Shown here one piece after another: positions 29,428-40,253 of a stretch of DNA of 64,000 nt. A program made the position numbers and the translations under genes. Numbering within the stretch: the stretch's first letter is position 1; each line of letters begins with the position of its first letter. The notes below the pieces were generated by a model. The model searched no databases and had not been told where the DNA came from. It saw only the letters and a list, made by a program, of their open reading frames with translations. This DNA comes from Porphyra umbilicalis. Its lineage: Eukaryota; Rhodophyta; Bangiophyceae; Bangiales; Bangiaceae. Location: positions 62,001 through 126,000 of the forward strand of contig KV918991.1 of the NCBI GenBank assembly GCA_002049455.2. The letters run 5' to 3'.

Positions 29428-31248
29428 ATGGATCCCCCGCCCCCCTGCGCAGGGGCCACCGGCGACACGGACGGAGACGTCCAGTCCCCCACTGCCGCCG
29501 ACGGGGACGCGCCGCCCCCCCCTCCCGTCGACAAACAGCTGAGATTGGGCGGCCTCGATGACGACTGCCTGCGCCTAATCGCTGGGCGCTGCTTCAAGGG
29601 CGGCTGGGCGGGCGGCCTCCTCGGCGCTTGCACCCGCACGCGACGGGCAGTGATGGAGTCCATCGAGTCCCTGACGTTGGTCTGGTGTGTCGACTGTGAG
29701 ACGCTTGCCTTGGGTGAGGCACTGATGGAGCTCCTGGGCCCCCTCGACGGCATGGACGACATTGAGGCCCTCGCCATCGGCAACGACTGCGACAATGAGG
29801 GCAGCGACGTCAGCGTCGACGAGGGCGGCGACGCGGCCGCGGAGGACGGCCTCGCCCTGCTCCCCCAGTGCTTTGGCACATTTCCCCACGACCAGTGGTT
29901 GGCGGCGGTGCTGGCCACGCTCCGCCAGACTACGGGCCTCCGCACCGTCCACTTGATGGCCGTTTCGTCGGAGACGGGCCCGCCCGCGTGCCCCGTCGAG
30001 GCCGATCGCCAAGCCGCGGGCTGGCGCGCCATCGGCACCGCCCTCCGCGGCGCGGGCCTCACCGAACTCTGCATCACCGGCGAAGTCGTGGGCGCCCTCC
30101 TGGCCCGCGCCGCCGACGGCGGCGGCTGCGGCGGCGGCGGCGGCCCACCGCCGCTCTGCACCCTGCGCCTGCGGTACGTGGATCGCGACGCGGCGGTTCC
30201 CGGGCGGCTGCCCGCCGCCATCGCCACCGTCGCGTCGGGCTTGAAGGTGCTCGACTTGCACGTCGACCAGTGGCCGTCGGGCACGCTCGCCGCCTGCTTC
30301 CAGACCGTCGTCGGTGGCTTCCCCGGCCTGCAGCGCCTCCACGTCCTTGGCCACGTTGGCGGGGAGGCGCTCGGGCGGGCGGCCGCCGCGGCGGTGGCCG
30401 CCGCCTGCCCAGACCTGAAAGAGCTGACGCTCGTCGGCGCCCTCGGGCCGGGCGCCGGCATCGCCCTGTTGGCCGCCGAGGGCGCGCTGCCCCTCCTCAC
30501 CACCGTCGACGTGTCGCACTTGTCGGACCCCGAGCGGGCGCCCGTCGCCGAGTTGGCCGCCCTCCTCAGCGGCCGCCGCCTGGATAGCCTGACGCTCGTC
30601 GCCAAAAAGTGGGAGGCGGGCGCGGTCGCCGCCGTGAAGGGCAGCGGCCGCCTGCCGGCCACCCTCGAGCTGACTAAGAGCGGCTGGAGCGGCGTCGACT
30701 GCTTGTCGTTGCTCAGGGACGAGCGGGCGGCGCACGTGGCGCGCCTCTCGCTCCCCGCCACCGAGTTTCGGGAGGACATCCTGAGCCACCTGCCGCCGCT
30801 GCCGCGCCTCGTCTCCCTCTCCATAGTCGTGGTGCTCGAAACCGAGTTGGACCGCGCCGCCGCCCCGTCTTCGTGGATGGTGCCACCGGCGCTCGCCGAC
30901 GTGACCGTTGACCTGGTGGAGAAGGCCCCGACGCAGTCGGTCTTGCTGCCGCCGCCCACGCCCGCGGCGGTTCCGTGGCTGCTGTGGCAGCTGGCGTCGT
31001 CGAAGGCGGCGGCCACGACACTCGCGTCCGTGACCATCAATGGCCTCGGCGCCGTCGACAGGGCGCTCGTCAATGCGGTGAAGAAGCTCGAGTCCGCCCC
31101 CGCGCTGCGATCCGTGCGGTTTGGGCGCGTGTGGAAGATGCCGTGCGCGTCGGCGGTGGCGGCGGTTGCGGACCTGCACGCGGCGCTGCCGCGCGTGGCG
31201 ACGGCAGTGGAGTATATAAAGGATATAGACGAAGACCGCTACGAGTAA
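29428..31248 (+). CDS. F-box/leucine-rich-repeat-like protein
   Basis: The uninterrupted 606-residue protein has a disordered Pro-rich start (MDPPPPCAGATGDTDG), then an F-box-like segment at about residues 33-85 (LRLGGLDDDCLRLIAGRCF ... LGACTRTRRAVMESIESLTL). Irregular leucine-rich repeats follow across the rest (LRTVHLMAV, LKVLDLHVDQW, LQRLHVLGHVGG, LKELTLVGAL, LDSLTLVAKKW, LRSVRFGRV). F-box/LRR proteins act as substrate receptors of SCF ubiquitin ligases; the F-box assignment here rests on pattern only. The ATG at 29428 (AATCCATGG) is the first in frame that gives a sensible start. It ends EYIKDIDEDRYE. A plant/algal LRR protein without a true F-box is the alternative. Confidence 0.65.
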   Translation: MDPPPPCAGATGDTDGDVQSPTAADGDAPPPPPVDKQLRLGGLDDDCLRLIAGRCFKGGWAGGLLGACTRTRRAVMESIESLTLVWCVDCETLALGEALMELLGPLDGMDDIEALAIGNDCDNEGSDVSVDEGGDAAAEDGLALLPQCFGTFPHDQWLAAVLATLRQTTGLRTVHLMAVSSETGPPACPVEADRQAAGWRAIGTALRGAGLTELCITGEVVGALLARAADGGGCGGGGGPPPLCTLRLRYVDRDAAVPGRLPAAIATVASGLKVLDLHVDQWPSGTLAACFQTVVGGFPGLQRLHVLGHVGGEALGRAAAAAVAAACPDLKELTLVGALGPGAGIALLAAEGALPLLTTVDVSHLSDPERAPVAELAALLSGRRLDSLTLVAKKWEAGAVAAVKGSGRLPATLELTKSGWSGVDCLSLLRDERAAHVARLSLPATEFREDILSHLPPLPRLVSLSIVVVLETELDRAAAPSSWMVPPALADVTVDLVEKAPTQSVLLPPPTPAAVPWLLWQLASSKAAATTLASVTINGLGAVDRALVNAVKKLESAPALRSVRFGRVWKMPCASAVAAVADLHAALPRVATAVEYIKDIDEDRYE

Positions 31249-32078
31249 AGAACACGGGGGACGCCTGCCGGCGTTTTTCGTTTTCAACGATGGCTCGCCG
31301 AAGGCAGCGCTTTTGGGGGCTACCAAAGGTCCCGGCCGTGACCGCTGCTCCGTTCCGGTCGACCGGTAGCATTGCCATCGCGCTGCTCGAGTCACGGGCG
31401 AACGAGGACACGGGGCGGTTGATAGCATCGAGACGACGTCGGAAGCGTCGTCTCATAGAGATAGAGATGCGCTGATTGCAGCCACGTTGCGTAATTTCAT
31501 TGAAATATCAAGAATATGCCCTCAGGGGGTCGTGAAGGCGAAATTTCATGTAACGAAGACCTTGCACGAGGCGGCGGTCTACGCCATGTACTGTAGTGCT
31601 CCCCGGAGCATTGGAGTGATCTAACTGGACCACGCACCATATGCGTTCCGGGACGGAACTCTGTCAGGAAGACATTCTCATATTCGCCTTACTGTCAGCA
31701 TCTTCACAGCCCTATCAACTATCCGGATACCGTGAATAGCTCACGGCCTGAAGGCTGGTTGGTCAGGTGAGATGACGACATCCTGTTGATAAACACGGGC
31801 TGCCATGTTGCTGCAGGTTTCCGTAGCTACGCTCATTTGTAGTTTCATAAAATGAAATTGTCTCATCTCTGCATAGAGAAGACGTCGGGTATTTGCGGAT
31901 CTGGTCATAAAATCGCCTGTGGGTGTGTGGCTGCAAGACGCCGGAAACGTCGTCTCATAGCCCCACAGTCGCCAGCGAGCAGGCTGGTCCGAGCGACCCC
32001 ATCGAAAGCCGTCGCCGATTGCAAGTTTTCGTGTGTGCGTCCCGCCACCCCCGCGGGTGGGCCCGGCCGGGCCCATGC
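31249..32078. other. Intergenic, no supported gene
   Basis: The region has AT-richer patches. The 13-base word CGTCGTCTCATAG occurs in direct orientation near 31446 and 31947, each after a GACG(C/T)CGGAA-like sequence, possibly the trace of a small repeat, but no terminal structure was found. Confidence 0.4.
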
Positions 32079-32876
32079 CTACTGACACACCGCCATGGGC
32101 ACCGCGTCCATGGCATCCACGTCGGCGCACCCCGGGCTGCCATCCCCATCCACCTCGCACTGCATCAGCCCAAACGCGGCCACCTGGATCTGGCAGCTCC
32201 GCCCCGTGATCTGGAACTCGTACGTCTTGCCGCCGACCAGTGGCCCCGTGATGAGCATGTGCGCGTCGTGGTCCTTGGTGTAGCCGCCCCACGCAAACCC
32301 CCCCGCCTTGTTGGTGTACACCTTGCGCCACGTGGTCGACGGTAGGGCCGCCCACGCGCGGCCGTTGGCGCGCTTTTGCATGCCCCACACGCTCCCGTGG
32401 GCGCCCGACCACCGCACGAAAATGTCATTGTGGTCGGTCGGGTGCGGCACCGACGACTTCATTGACCACCGGTAGTGCCCGTCGACGGGCGCGGTGAAGC
32501 AGTAGGTGATGGGCGCGCCGGGCCGCAGCGGCGCCGTCGAGTGGTCCATCGGCCGAAACTGGATGACGTCGTAGCCGAGAGACGGTTTGGACAGGCGCCA
32601 CCAGGCCGACGTGCCCATCCCCGCCCACTCATCGTCATTAATGGCGGCGGCGGGTACGCGCACGCTGGTGGGCAGCTCATAGTTGTCGCCGCCAACGGCG
32701 TGCCACGACTTGGAGGCGGGGCACGACCAGGACGGCAGGCGGGCCGACGTGGACAGCGTCATTGGTGGGGGGGAGGCGCCCACGGGGGCCAAGACCGCAA
32801 GCGCGGCGACGGCGGCGGCGGCGGCGAGCAGGCCAGACCGGGGGCGACGAGTCGGCGCGGCGGCCATCGGGGCCAT
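32079..32876 (-). CDS. Secreted protein with carbohydrate-binding-type beta-sandwich
   Basis: The 265-residue protein starts MAPMAAAPTRRPRSG with a signal peptide (LLAAAAAVAALAVLAPVGA). The mature part is uninterrupted and shows a recurring pattern of jelly-roll carbohydrate-binding modules: HNDIFVRWSGAHGSVW, then TWRKVYTNKAGGFAWGGYTK, DHDAHMLITGPLVGGKTYEF, QITGRSCQIQVAAFGLM. Comparable 'D-I-x-V-R ... K-V-Y-N ... W ... G-x-T-Y-x-x-x-I-x-G-R-S' proteins in bacteria and animals resemble CBM6/CBM35; the match is by pattern only. The C-terminal segment CEVDGDGSPGCADVD is Cys- and Asp-rich and may bind calcium or form disulfides. It is probably an extracellular wall or matrix protein. The ATG at 32876 gives the signal peptide; the frame upstream has none. 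Confidence 0.7.
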   Translation of the reverse strand: MAPMAAAPTRRPRSGLLAAAAAVAALAVLAPVGASPPPMTLSTSARLPSWSCPASKSWHAVGGDNYELPTSVRVPAAAINDDEWAGMGTSAWWRLSKPSLGYDVIQFRPMDHSTAPLRPGAPITYCFTAPVDGHYRWSMKSSVPHPTDHNDIFVRWSGAHGSVWGMQKRANGRAWAALPSTTWRKVYTNKAGGFAWGGYTKDHDAHMLITGPLVGGKTYEFQITGRSCQIQVAAFGLMQCEVDGDGSPGCADVDAMDAVPMAVCQ

Positions 32877-34881
32877 GGCGCGGAGAGAAGGGGGGGGGGT
32901 GGGTGAGGGGGGAGAGCAGCAACGAGAAGCGGGGTCTGGTACAGGTACGATGGGGCACCGCAGCAGGGCAAGACAAGCTGTTGGGGAGGAATGAGAACGC
33001 TGCAGCGGCCGGTGGTGGGGGGCTGCCGCCTCCACCAACCGCACCGCCCTGCGGCGCTTATCAAGTCACCGCCGCCGCCGCCCCCCCCCGTGCACGCGTC
33101 CCGCACGCCCGCACGGCCGGCACGGGCGCCAGCGTGGCAGCCTCGGGCGCGCGCGTCAACCCCCCCCCCCCCCCACGTCGCGGGATCCCCGCCCGCCCGA
33201 CCTGCCGCGGCCCCCGTCCGCCGCCCGCGGCCAGCCACCCCTCCCCCGCACGGCCGCGGACGGCGCGCGCCGCCCCGAGACGCGGCCGGCGCCACCCCGA
33301 CCCGACGCGCCGGCTGCCGCCACGCGGGGGCGCGTGGCGGCGGGGTGCGGGCACGGCACGCGGCGGCGCACACCCGCGGCACCACCCACGGGTGGGCGCG
33401 CCGCTCCGCCGCGCCGCGACACGCCGGCCGACCGGGTGACGTGGTGCGGCGCGGCGCCGCCGCCCGCGCGGCACCGCAACGCCATCGGCAGGGCGGCGGG
33501 GGCGGACCAGGGGGGGGGGGGGGGGGGGGGGGGGGAGCCACCCCCGCACGCGCATCGCCGCAAGTGGGGGCCGCCGCGCAGCGGTGCCCGCGGCACGCGC
33601 GCCGGCGGCGCCAGCGGCGGCGCGCGCCGCGGCGGCGGCCGCGGCCGCCGGCGGCACCCCACCCACCGCCCCGCGTCGGACGCCGCGGGCGCACGCGCCG
33701 GCGGCCCGACGGGCCGCCGCGCGCCCGCTTGCCAACCGGGCGCGGTGGGGGTGGGGCGCCCGCGGCGCGCCCCGCTGACGTGGCGCGCCGCCGACACGGC
33801 CGCGTCGGCGGCGGCGGGGAAACCGCGGGGGGGCCCCGTGCGCGGCCGCCCGCCCGCCCCCGGTACGGGGCGGTGGCCCCCCGGCTGCGCCCCGACGGGG
33901 CGCGGTCGGCCGCTGCACCCCCCCGGGGGGCGGCGGTGCCCCCGCGCGCCGCCCGTCGCCCGCCGACGCGGCGCGCGGCGCGGCGGCCGGCGGCGGCGCG
34001 ACCGCCGACGGGCGCCGCGGGAGGCTCTGCCCGACCGCGGGGACGGCAGCGACCGGCGGCGCGAGGCCCGCGCGCGGGGCCCCGCGCGGTCGCCGCCGTC
34101 GCCCGGCGGCCGCCGTGGGGGGGGGCGCCGACGCGTCGCCGCGGCGCCACGGGCGGCGCGTGGCGGGACGGCACGGCGCCGGGGGCGGCCGAGACGGGCG
34201 GGGGGCGCGCCGCCCGACCGTGGTCGCCACCGCGCGCGGTCGCCGTCGCTGCCGCAACGGGGGGGGGGTCGAGCGCCCCCATGGACACCCCTCGCGTGGG
34301 GTTGTGCGCGACCGTGTGCAACAAAATTGGGTGCCGATACGGACTTGCTACGGGTGCTACTATTGTACTTGAAGACTCACAAACATCATGGTGGTGCCGC
34401 GACTCGTTCCTGACACGACAGCAAAGAAATCCTGTCCCCTCACCGATACACCACGGTCCTGTTCGTCGGGCGGAGCTTCCACTCTGCGGGCCCCGCCCGA
34501 GAAACGGCGTTGCCACGCGCGCAGGCCGGCGGCATCGTCGGCCGCCGCCAACCCCGCCGCCACAGGCGGTCGGTGGCCGCGACAAGCAGCGCCCCACTGG
34601 GCGGCGAGAGCCGCCCGCCAGCCGGAAACCGGCGGGCGCGGTGCCAGCGGCGGCGACCGCGGCGCGCGCCGACGCCCCGACGGGCGCCCGGCGGGCGCTG
34701 CCGCCGCCAGCACTGCCCGGCGGGCCGATGGGGGGCCCCCCGCCCCGCCAGCGCCGCCGTCGCCGGCGCTCCAACCCCACCGACGGCGGGCGGCGCGCGT
34801 GACGCCCACGTCGACGGCACGAGCGTCTGGTCGGTTGCGCGCCGCTGCGGCACGCTGCCGGTACGCGGCGGCACCCCCACC
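32877..34881. other. GC-rich intergenic region between divergent genes, no supported gene
   Basis: Nearly stop-free Arg/Ala/Pro/Gly frames run on both strands, with no domain-like segment. A G26 run lies at 33510-33535. AT-richer bases around 34300-34400 may be promoter-proximal for the plus-strand gene at 34882. Confidence 0.45.
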
Positions 34882-36476
34882 ATGACGACGCTGGCGCCGG
34901 TGGGGGCCTTTGTGCCAGCCGCGGGCGGGTGCGGCGGCGGCCTCTGCCCCCACCCCCACCCCCCGCGCACCGACGGCCGCCTCTCGCGGCGCGCCCCCCC
35001 CCTGGCCGACGACCCCCCGTCGGCCGCCGCCCGTGGGCGCGCCGCCGCCCGCGCGTGGGCGGCGCCCCCCCCCCCCCCGCGCGGGCCTGTGGGTGCCCGG
35101 CCAGCAGCCGACGGCGTCGCCCACGGGGGCACCCCGCCCCCTCCCCCCCCCCCCCCCCACCGATGGCGCCGCGCCGCGGTGGCGCCCCCCCCCCGCCCCC
35201 CCGCCGACGACGTGGCGCTCGCCGTCGGGGTGCTCGTGTGCGTGGCCTTGACGGCCGTCCTTGGGGCGGCGGGCGGGCGGCTGGCGGGGGTGCCCCTCCG
35301 CCTCGCCCGCGACGCCCCGTTTGACTACCCGTGGCGCCTCCGCGGGCGCCCGGGGGGGTGGGTCGACGGCGCCGCCGCCGCGGCGGCGGGCGGCGCCCGC
35401 CGCTGGAGCGCCTGGGCGCTCTACGCGGCGCACCAGGTCGCCCACTGGCGGCTCATTGGGGCGACGCGGGCGGCGCGGGGGCGCCAACGGGAGGGCGGCG
35501 CGGCGGCCGCCGCCGCTGTGCCGCCCCCGCCCGTCGAGGCGGGCGCCCCAGACGGGCGGCGGCGGGGGCGGGGGCAGCGGCGGCGGCGGGGCTCCCCCCC
35601 CCCCCACACCCTCGGGTGGCCGCAGCGGGCGACGCTCGCCCTCCACGCCGCCGCCGCGGCCGCGCGCGTCGCGCACACGCACCTCCTCTCCTACGACGGC
35701 CTCGCGTCGGACGTGCCCGAGGTCACCTCCCTCGCCGCCGTCGCGCTGCTGCTCGTGTGGGTGTGGGTGCTCGAGGCGCCGCGGCGGGGCGTTGCCGGCG
35801 GCGCCCGCCCGCGGCCGCTCACCGCCCCCGCCCTGCGGTCGACGGCGGTGGCCACGCACGGCTACTACTTTTCGTTTGCAACCGTGTACACGCTGTGGTA
35901 CCACCCGGCGGCGGCGACGGCGGCGCACCTGTCGGGCTTCTTCTACGTGTTTTTGTTGTTGCTGCAGGGGGGGCTCGCGGGGACGGCCGCGCACGGGCGG
36001 CGGGGGTGGACGGGGGTGCTCGAGGGCGGCGTCGCCGTGCACGCGTTGATTACGGCCGCGACGGTGGGGGGGGGGCGCCTCGTGCCGCTGTTTGGGTGGG
36101 GGCTCGCCACCTCCTTTATGGCCGTGCACCTGCACGGGTTGGGGCTCCCGCGGTGGGTGCGGGGGGGGGTCGTCGCCGCGTATGGGGTGCTCGCTGCGGT
36201 GGCCGTGGCGGTGGGCTGGGGGGGACCCGCGGCTGGCACCTTGTCGCCATCCCCACGCTGCTCTACGCGGGGCTGGGCGGCTTGACGGCGGCGCTGGCGG
36301 CGGCGCCGGCGGTCGCGCGCGCCGCGACGGCCGCCGCGGCGGCGGTGGCGGGGTGGTGGGGGGGGGTCGATGGGGCGCAGGAGGGTGTCACCTGTGCCGG
36401 GACGGGGGAGCGGCAGGGGTGTGCGGTCGACGACGAGCGGCACGAGGGGGGTGGGCAGCCGCCGCGGGCACGGTAG
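34882..36476 (+). CDS. Multi-pass membrane protein with conserved-looking histidines (frame changes at one G-run)
   Basis: The ATG at 34882 (CCCACCATGAC) opens a protein of about 530 residues. After a low-complexity N-terminus it has about seven hydrophobic segments: VALAVGVLVCVALTAVLG, WSAWALYAAHQVAHW, SLAAVALLLVWVWVL, GFFYVFLLLLQGGLAG, GGVAVHALITAATV, ATSFMAVHLHGLGL and VVAAYGVLAAVAVAVGW. Histidines cluster in or beside them (ATHGYYFSFATVYTLWYHP, AVHLHGLGL), as in membrane enzymes that use His-bound metal or acid-base catalysis, but I cannot name the family. The frame shifts at G7 (36218-36224); after it the sequence continues as RGWHLVAIPTLLYAGLGGL to the stop at 36476. C-runs at about 35066-35078 and 35141-35158 make the N-terminal frame uncertain. 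Confidence 0.55.
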
Positions 36477-36782
36477 ACGGGGCGCGGGCCCGTGGGCGAG
36501 GCGGGGGCGTGGGGATGCGTTTTGCTCGGCGTGCTTTGCAGCAGGGGGGGGTGGTATGCGCGGCCTAGACGCGGTGAAAGGGCCCCTACTTTGGGCGTGA
36601 TGCTCCCGTTTTTTTCCATATGCCGCTGCCGGGGGCCTGCCCGAGGGGTCCCCTGTCGCCTGGGCGCCGCGCGGCGCTTCGCCGACGGGGCGACCGCACC
36701 GTGCCCCCCGCCACCCGTCCGTCGTGATCCGTGGCGTGGTCCACCAGAATGGGGGCGCTCTGCCCAAGCTGTATCGCCCGGA

Positions 36783-37024
36783 TATGGCGCTTTGCCAAAG
36801 AGTGATCGGATCCGAGCAAGTTCCGCTGCAAGTTACAGCATGCTGTGACCGTGCTGTGACTGTGCTTTGAAAAAATAGTGCATGCTGAGGGCTCCTGGAT
36901 GGCTCTGTGGGGGGCAAGGGAGCTCACAGCAATTTTTTCAAGTCTGTGCTGTGAGCTGCTGTGAACTGCTGTGACTTGCTGTGAGCGCTTTTCAGATCCG
37001 ATCGCTTTTTGGCGACGCGCCATA
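36783..37024. mobile_element. 242-bp foldback element with TA ends
   Basis: The left end TATGGCGCTTTGCC...AGTGATCGGATC and the right end GATCCGATCGCTTTTTGGCG ... GCGCCATA are imperfect inverted repeats of about 38 bp. The interior has repeated CTGTGA/TCACAG words on both sides (GCTGTGACCGTGCTGTGACT, GCTGTGAGCTGCTGTGAACT). No coding capacity is present. TA at both ends would fit a TA target duplication, but no second copy lies in the window to fix the borders. Confidence 0.6.
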
Positions 37025-37199
37025 CAAGCTCTGAAAGTCAGTAGCTGTTGTCCAACCGACACTCGGAGCGACAGCGCGCGCGAGCCCCCACCCCCGCCGC
37101 GCCCGTGGTGTCTTCCCCTCCCCCCCTTCATCCCTCCCCGACGGCCGCCGCGACGCGGCACCGACAACGCCAGCGCCCCCCCCCCCCCAGCCCCCAACC

Positions 37200-37878
37200 A
37201 TGCCCCCCCCACCCCCCTCCCCCCCCCCCCCCCCGCCGCCGCCGCCGGCGGCGGCGGTGCCTCCTCGCCGCCGCCGCGGCGGCGCTCCCCCCGCCGCCGC
37301 CGCCGCCGCGGCGGCGGCGCTGCTCGCCGCCGCCGCCGTCGGCATCCCCCCCCACCCCACGGCGGCGCGCTTCCCCCACCCCCCCCCGCCGCCGCTGCCG
37401 CCGCCCTCCCCGACGAGGAGGCCCTCTTTGCGGTCGTGCGGGACCCCTGGGCGGCCGCCCCGACCCGTACGCGGCCGTGCCGCCGCGCCGGCGGGCGGCG
37501 TGGGCGGCCGCCCACGCGGGGGCGCTGCCGCCGGCGGCGCGGCTGGGGGGGTGATGGCCGGCGGGCGGGGCCTCCGTGCCGCCGCCGCCGCCTTTGACGC
37601 TGCCGCCGCCACGCCGCTCGTCACGCCCGTCACGGTCGTGCTCGTGGGTGGGGCGCCCCCGACGGGGGGGGCGCCGCCAGTGGTGGCAACGGCACCGCCA
37701 CCGCCGCCGCCGCCGCCGCCCCGCACCTGCGGTCGGCGGCGGCGGCGGCGGTGGTTGCCCGACGCGGGTGCACGCACCCGCGCCCCCGCCGCGGGGGGGG
37801 CGCGCCGCGGTGCCCGCGTGGCGCCCCGCCGCCCGTGGACCTCCGCGTCGCCACGTCGACGGCGGCGCTCGGGCGGCG

Positions 37879-37910
<32 letters not shown>

Positions 37911-37976
37911 GGGGGGGGGGGCCGCCGCGGTGGAGGCGGTGCTCGCAGCGGGGGGGGCGGCGGCGGTGGTGCCCCT

Positions 37977-38011
<35 letters not shown>

Positions 38012-38226
38012 CGCCCGCCGGGCACGCTCCTGTACGCCGTGTCGGCGGCGCTCCTCGGCGGCGCCGACGCGGTGGCGGGGGGGGGGTGGCCCGCGCCGCC
38101 GCCGGCCGCCGGCGCGGACGGAGCGGCGGTGCCGCCGCCGCCGCCGCCGCCGTCGGTCGAGGGGCGGAGCTGGCGCCCGGCGGGCGCCGGCGCCGTGTGG
38201 ACGACCGGCGGCGGCGCCGTGTCGCT

Positions 38227-38272
<46 letters not shown>

Positions 38273-38621
38273 GGCGGCGGCTCGGACGCGCTCGCGGCCC
38301 ACCTTGGGGCCGTCGCGCTCGCCGTCGGCGCGCCGCCGCCGCTGACGGGCGGCCCGCCCGTGGCGACGGCCCCCCACGTGCGCGTGCGCATCACGCCGTA
38401 CGGGGTGGTTGGGGGCGGCGGCGGGGGCGGCGGGGGCTCCGCCGCCGCCACGGGCGGCGGCGGCGGCACCACCTCCCGCACCTCCACCAGCCGCTGGCGG
38501 GCCTGCACTGGCGCGCGCTGGAGGGCGCCGTGCGGCGGGTGGCGCCGCCCGGCCAACACCTCGGCTTTTTCTCCACCTCGGTCAATGCCGAGTGCGCGCG
38601 GTGTCAGCTGGCGCTCGACGC

Positions 38622-38652
<31 letters not shown>

Positions 38653-38744
38653 TGGCGCCGGGGGGGCGCCCGGGGGGGGTTGGACGCTGCCGCCGCCGCG
38701 GCGGTGTTGCGCCCGCGCCGCGGGGGCGGGGGGCGGGTGCCGCC

Positions 38745-38788
<44 letters not shown>

Positions 38789-39766
38789 CGCCGACGCGGC
38801 CGACGCCGACGCGGTCGACATCCACGTGTACGTGTTTGTCGGCACGCCCCCGTTTGTGACGGGCGCGCCGGGCGTCCTCTCCCCGTCCGTGGCGGTCGTC
38901 GACGCGGGGGTGGCGCTCCTCTCAATCCCCCCGTCGGGGGGGGACGTGACGGGTCCGCTGGTGCCGGCAACCGCCGTGGCCGTGGCCGCCGCGGCGTATG
39001 GGGTGTCGGCCGCCGACATTGGGCGGTCGGGGCTGCTGCTGCCGGCGGCCTACGGTCACGGGGCGGCGGCGGGGGGTGTGTCCGACGTGCTCTCTGACGC
39101 GGCGCTCGCGGCGGGCACCGACGCGCTCCGCGCCGCCGCCGTGTACCGCCTGGCGGGCCACGTGGCGTCTGGCGCGGCGGCGCGCGTCGGGTCCCTCCTC
39201 GGCGCGGTGGCAGCGGCGGGGCTCGTGCCGGCGACGGCGCTCGGCGCCGCCGACGGGGCGGCGTTTGGGGAGCGCCTCACGCTGGCGGCGTTTAAGCTCG
39301 GCGCCGCCCGCACCGTGTGGGCGGCGTACCCCCCCGCCGTGCCGGCGGGGGCGGGCGGGCCGCCCGCCGACGACGCAGAGGGCCTGCCGGCCATCGTCCA
39401 CTTTGCGCACTCGGCGCGGCGGCGGGAGGCGGCCGCCCTCGACGCCCTCTGGGGCCGCGACGTTGGCCTCGACTTGACCTCCCGGGCCGTGTGTTGTGGG
39501 CGCCGCCTCGACGGGCCGCGGCGCACCGCGCGGCGGGAGGCGGAAGCGCGCGCCCTCAAAGCCGAGGCGCTCGGCCTCCTCCGCCGGGGGAGGCGGGGCT
39601 CGCCGGTGGCCGCCGACGGGGGCGGGGGGAGGAGGAGGGGGGGGGGGGGGGGGGCGCCCGCCTCGCAGGCGTGATCGTGGCCGCCCTGACCGCCGCCGCG
39701 TTGGGTGTCGTCGGCGTGCGGGTGGTGGGGGAGATGCAGGCGCGCAAGGGGCGCAAGCGCCGGTAG
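37200..39766 (+). CDS. Unrecognised large protein with a C-terminal membrane anchor (several frame breaks)
   Basis: The ATG at 37200 is followed by Pro and Ala runs that may include a signal peptide. Convincing protein segments then appear in different frames, separated by G/C runs: EEALFAVVRDPW, TPLVTPVTVVLVGG, LLYAVSAALLGGADAV, AAHLGAVALAVGAPPPLTGG, HLGFFSTSVNAECARCQLAL and DIHVYVFVGTPPFVTGAP. A long open C-terminal part follows (38800-39600; PSVAVVDAGVALLSIPPSGG, GLLLPAAYGH, AIVHFAHSARRREAAALDAL). After G18 (39637-39654) the protein ends with LAGVIVAALTAAALGVVGV and a basic tail KGRKRR, the pattern of a type I anchor. The overall layout suggests a secretory-pathway or ER membrane protein. 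I do not recognise the family. Exact exon or frame joins cannot be settled from this sequence. Confidence 0.5.
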
Positions 39767-40253
39767 AGGGGTGGGGTGGCGGTGGGGCGGTTTGGCCGGG
39801 TTGGACGCGCGTGCGCCCGGCGCTTGCATTGCCCACACGGGTGCGTCGTCGGTTCCATGGGGTGGGTGGGTGGGTGCGGCCGCGCGCGGGGGGGGGGGCT
39901 CCGCCCGGCGCGCAACTTTTTAACAAGGCCGCCCCGCGGACCATCGCACGGCGGTGCACGGGGCGGCCGGCACCGGCGCCGGGGGGATGGCGGTGGATAG
40001 GCACAACAGGGGTTGGTGGGTGACGTGGCCGACGCGGCCGCTCGTTTATCAAGCCAAAGGCGCGCGGCGCGGTTGCGGACCGCCGCCGGCGGGACCCCTC
40101 CCCACGGCGGGTGCCGCCCGGTCGACGGGGCACACGCACCCCGCCGCGCGTCTGGGCGGCCGCACCCACCCGCGCGGGCGCGCGCGCGCGCGCACGCCCC
40201 TCCCCCCCACCCACCCCCCATCCCCATGGCGGACACGCGGCCGGCGCGGGCGC

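Noticed and set aside
31446-31959. Direct repeats of CGTCGTCTCATAG about 500 bp apart, considered as a solo element or LTR pair
   Set aside because: Similarity does not extend beyond about 20 bases, and no target duplication or internal coding region is visible.
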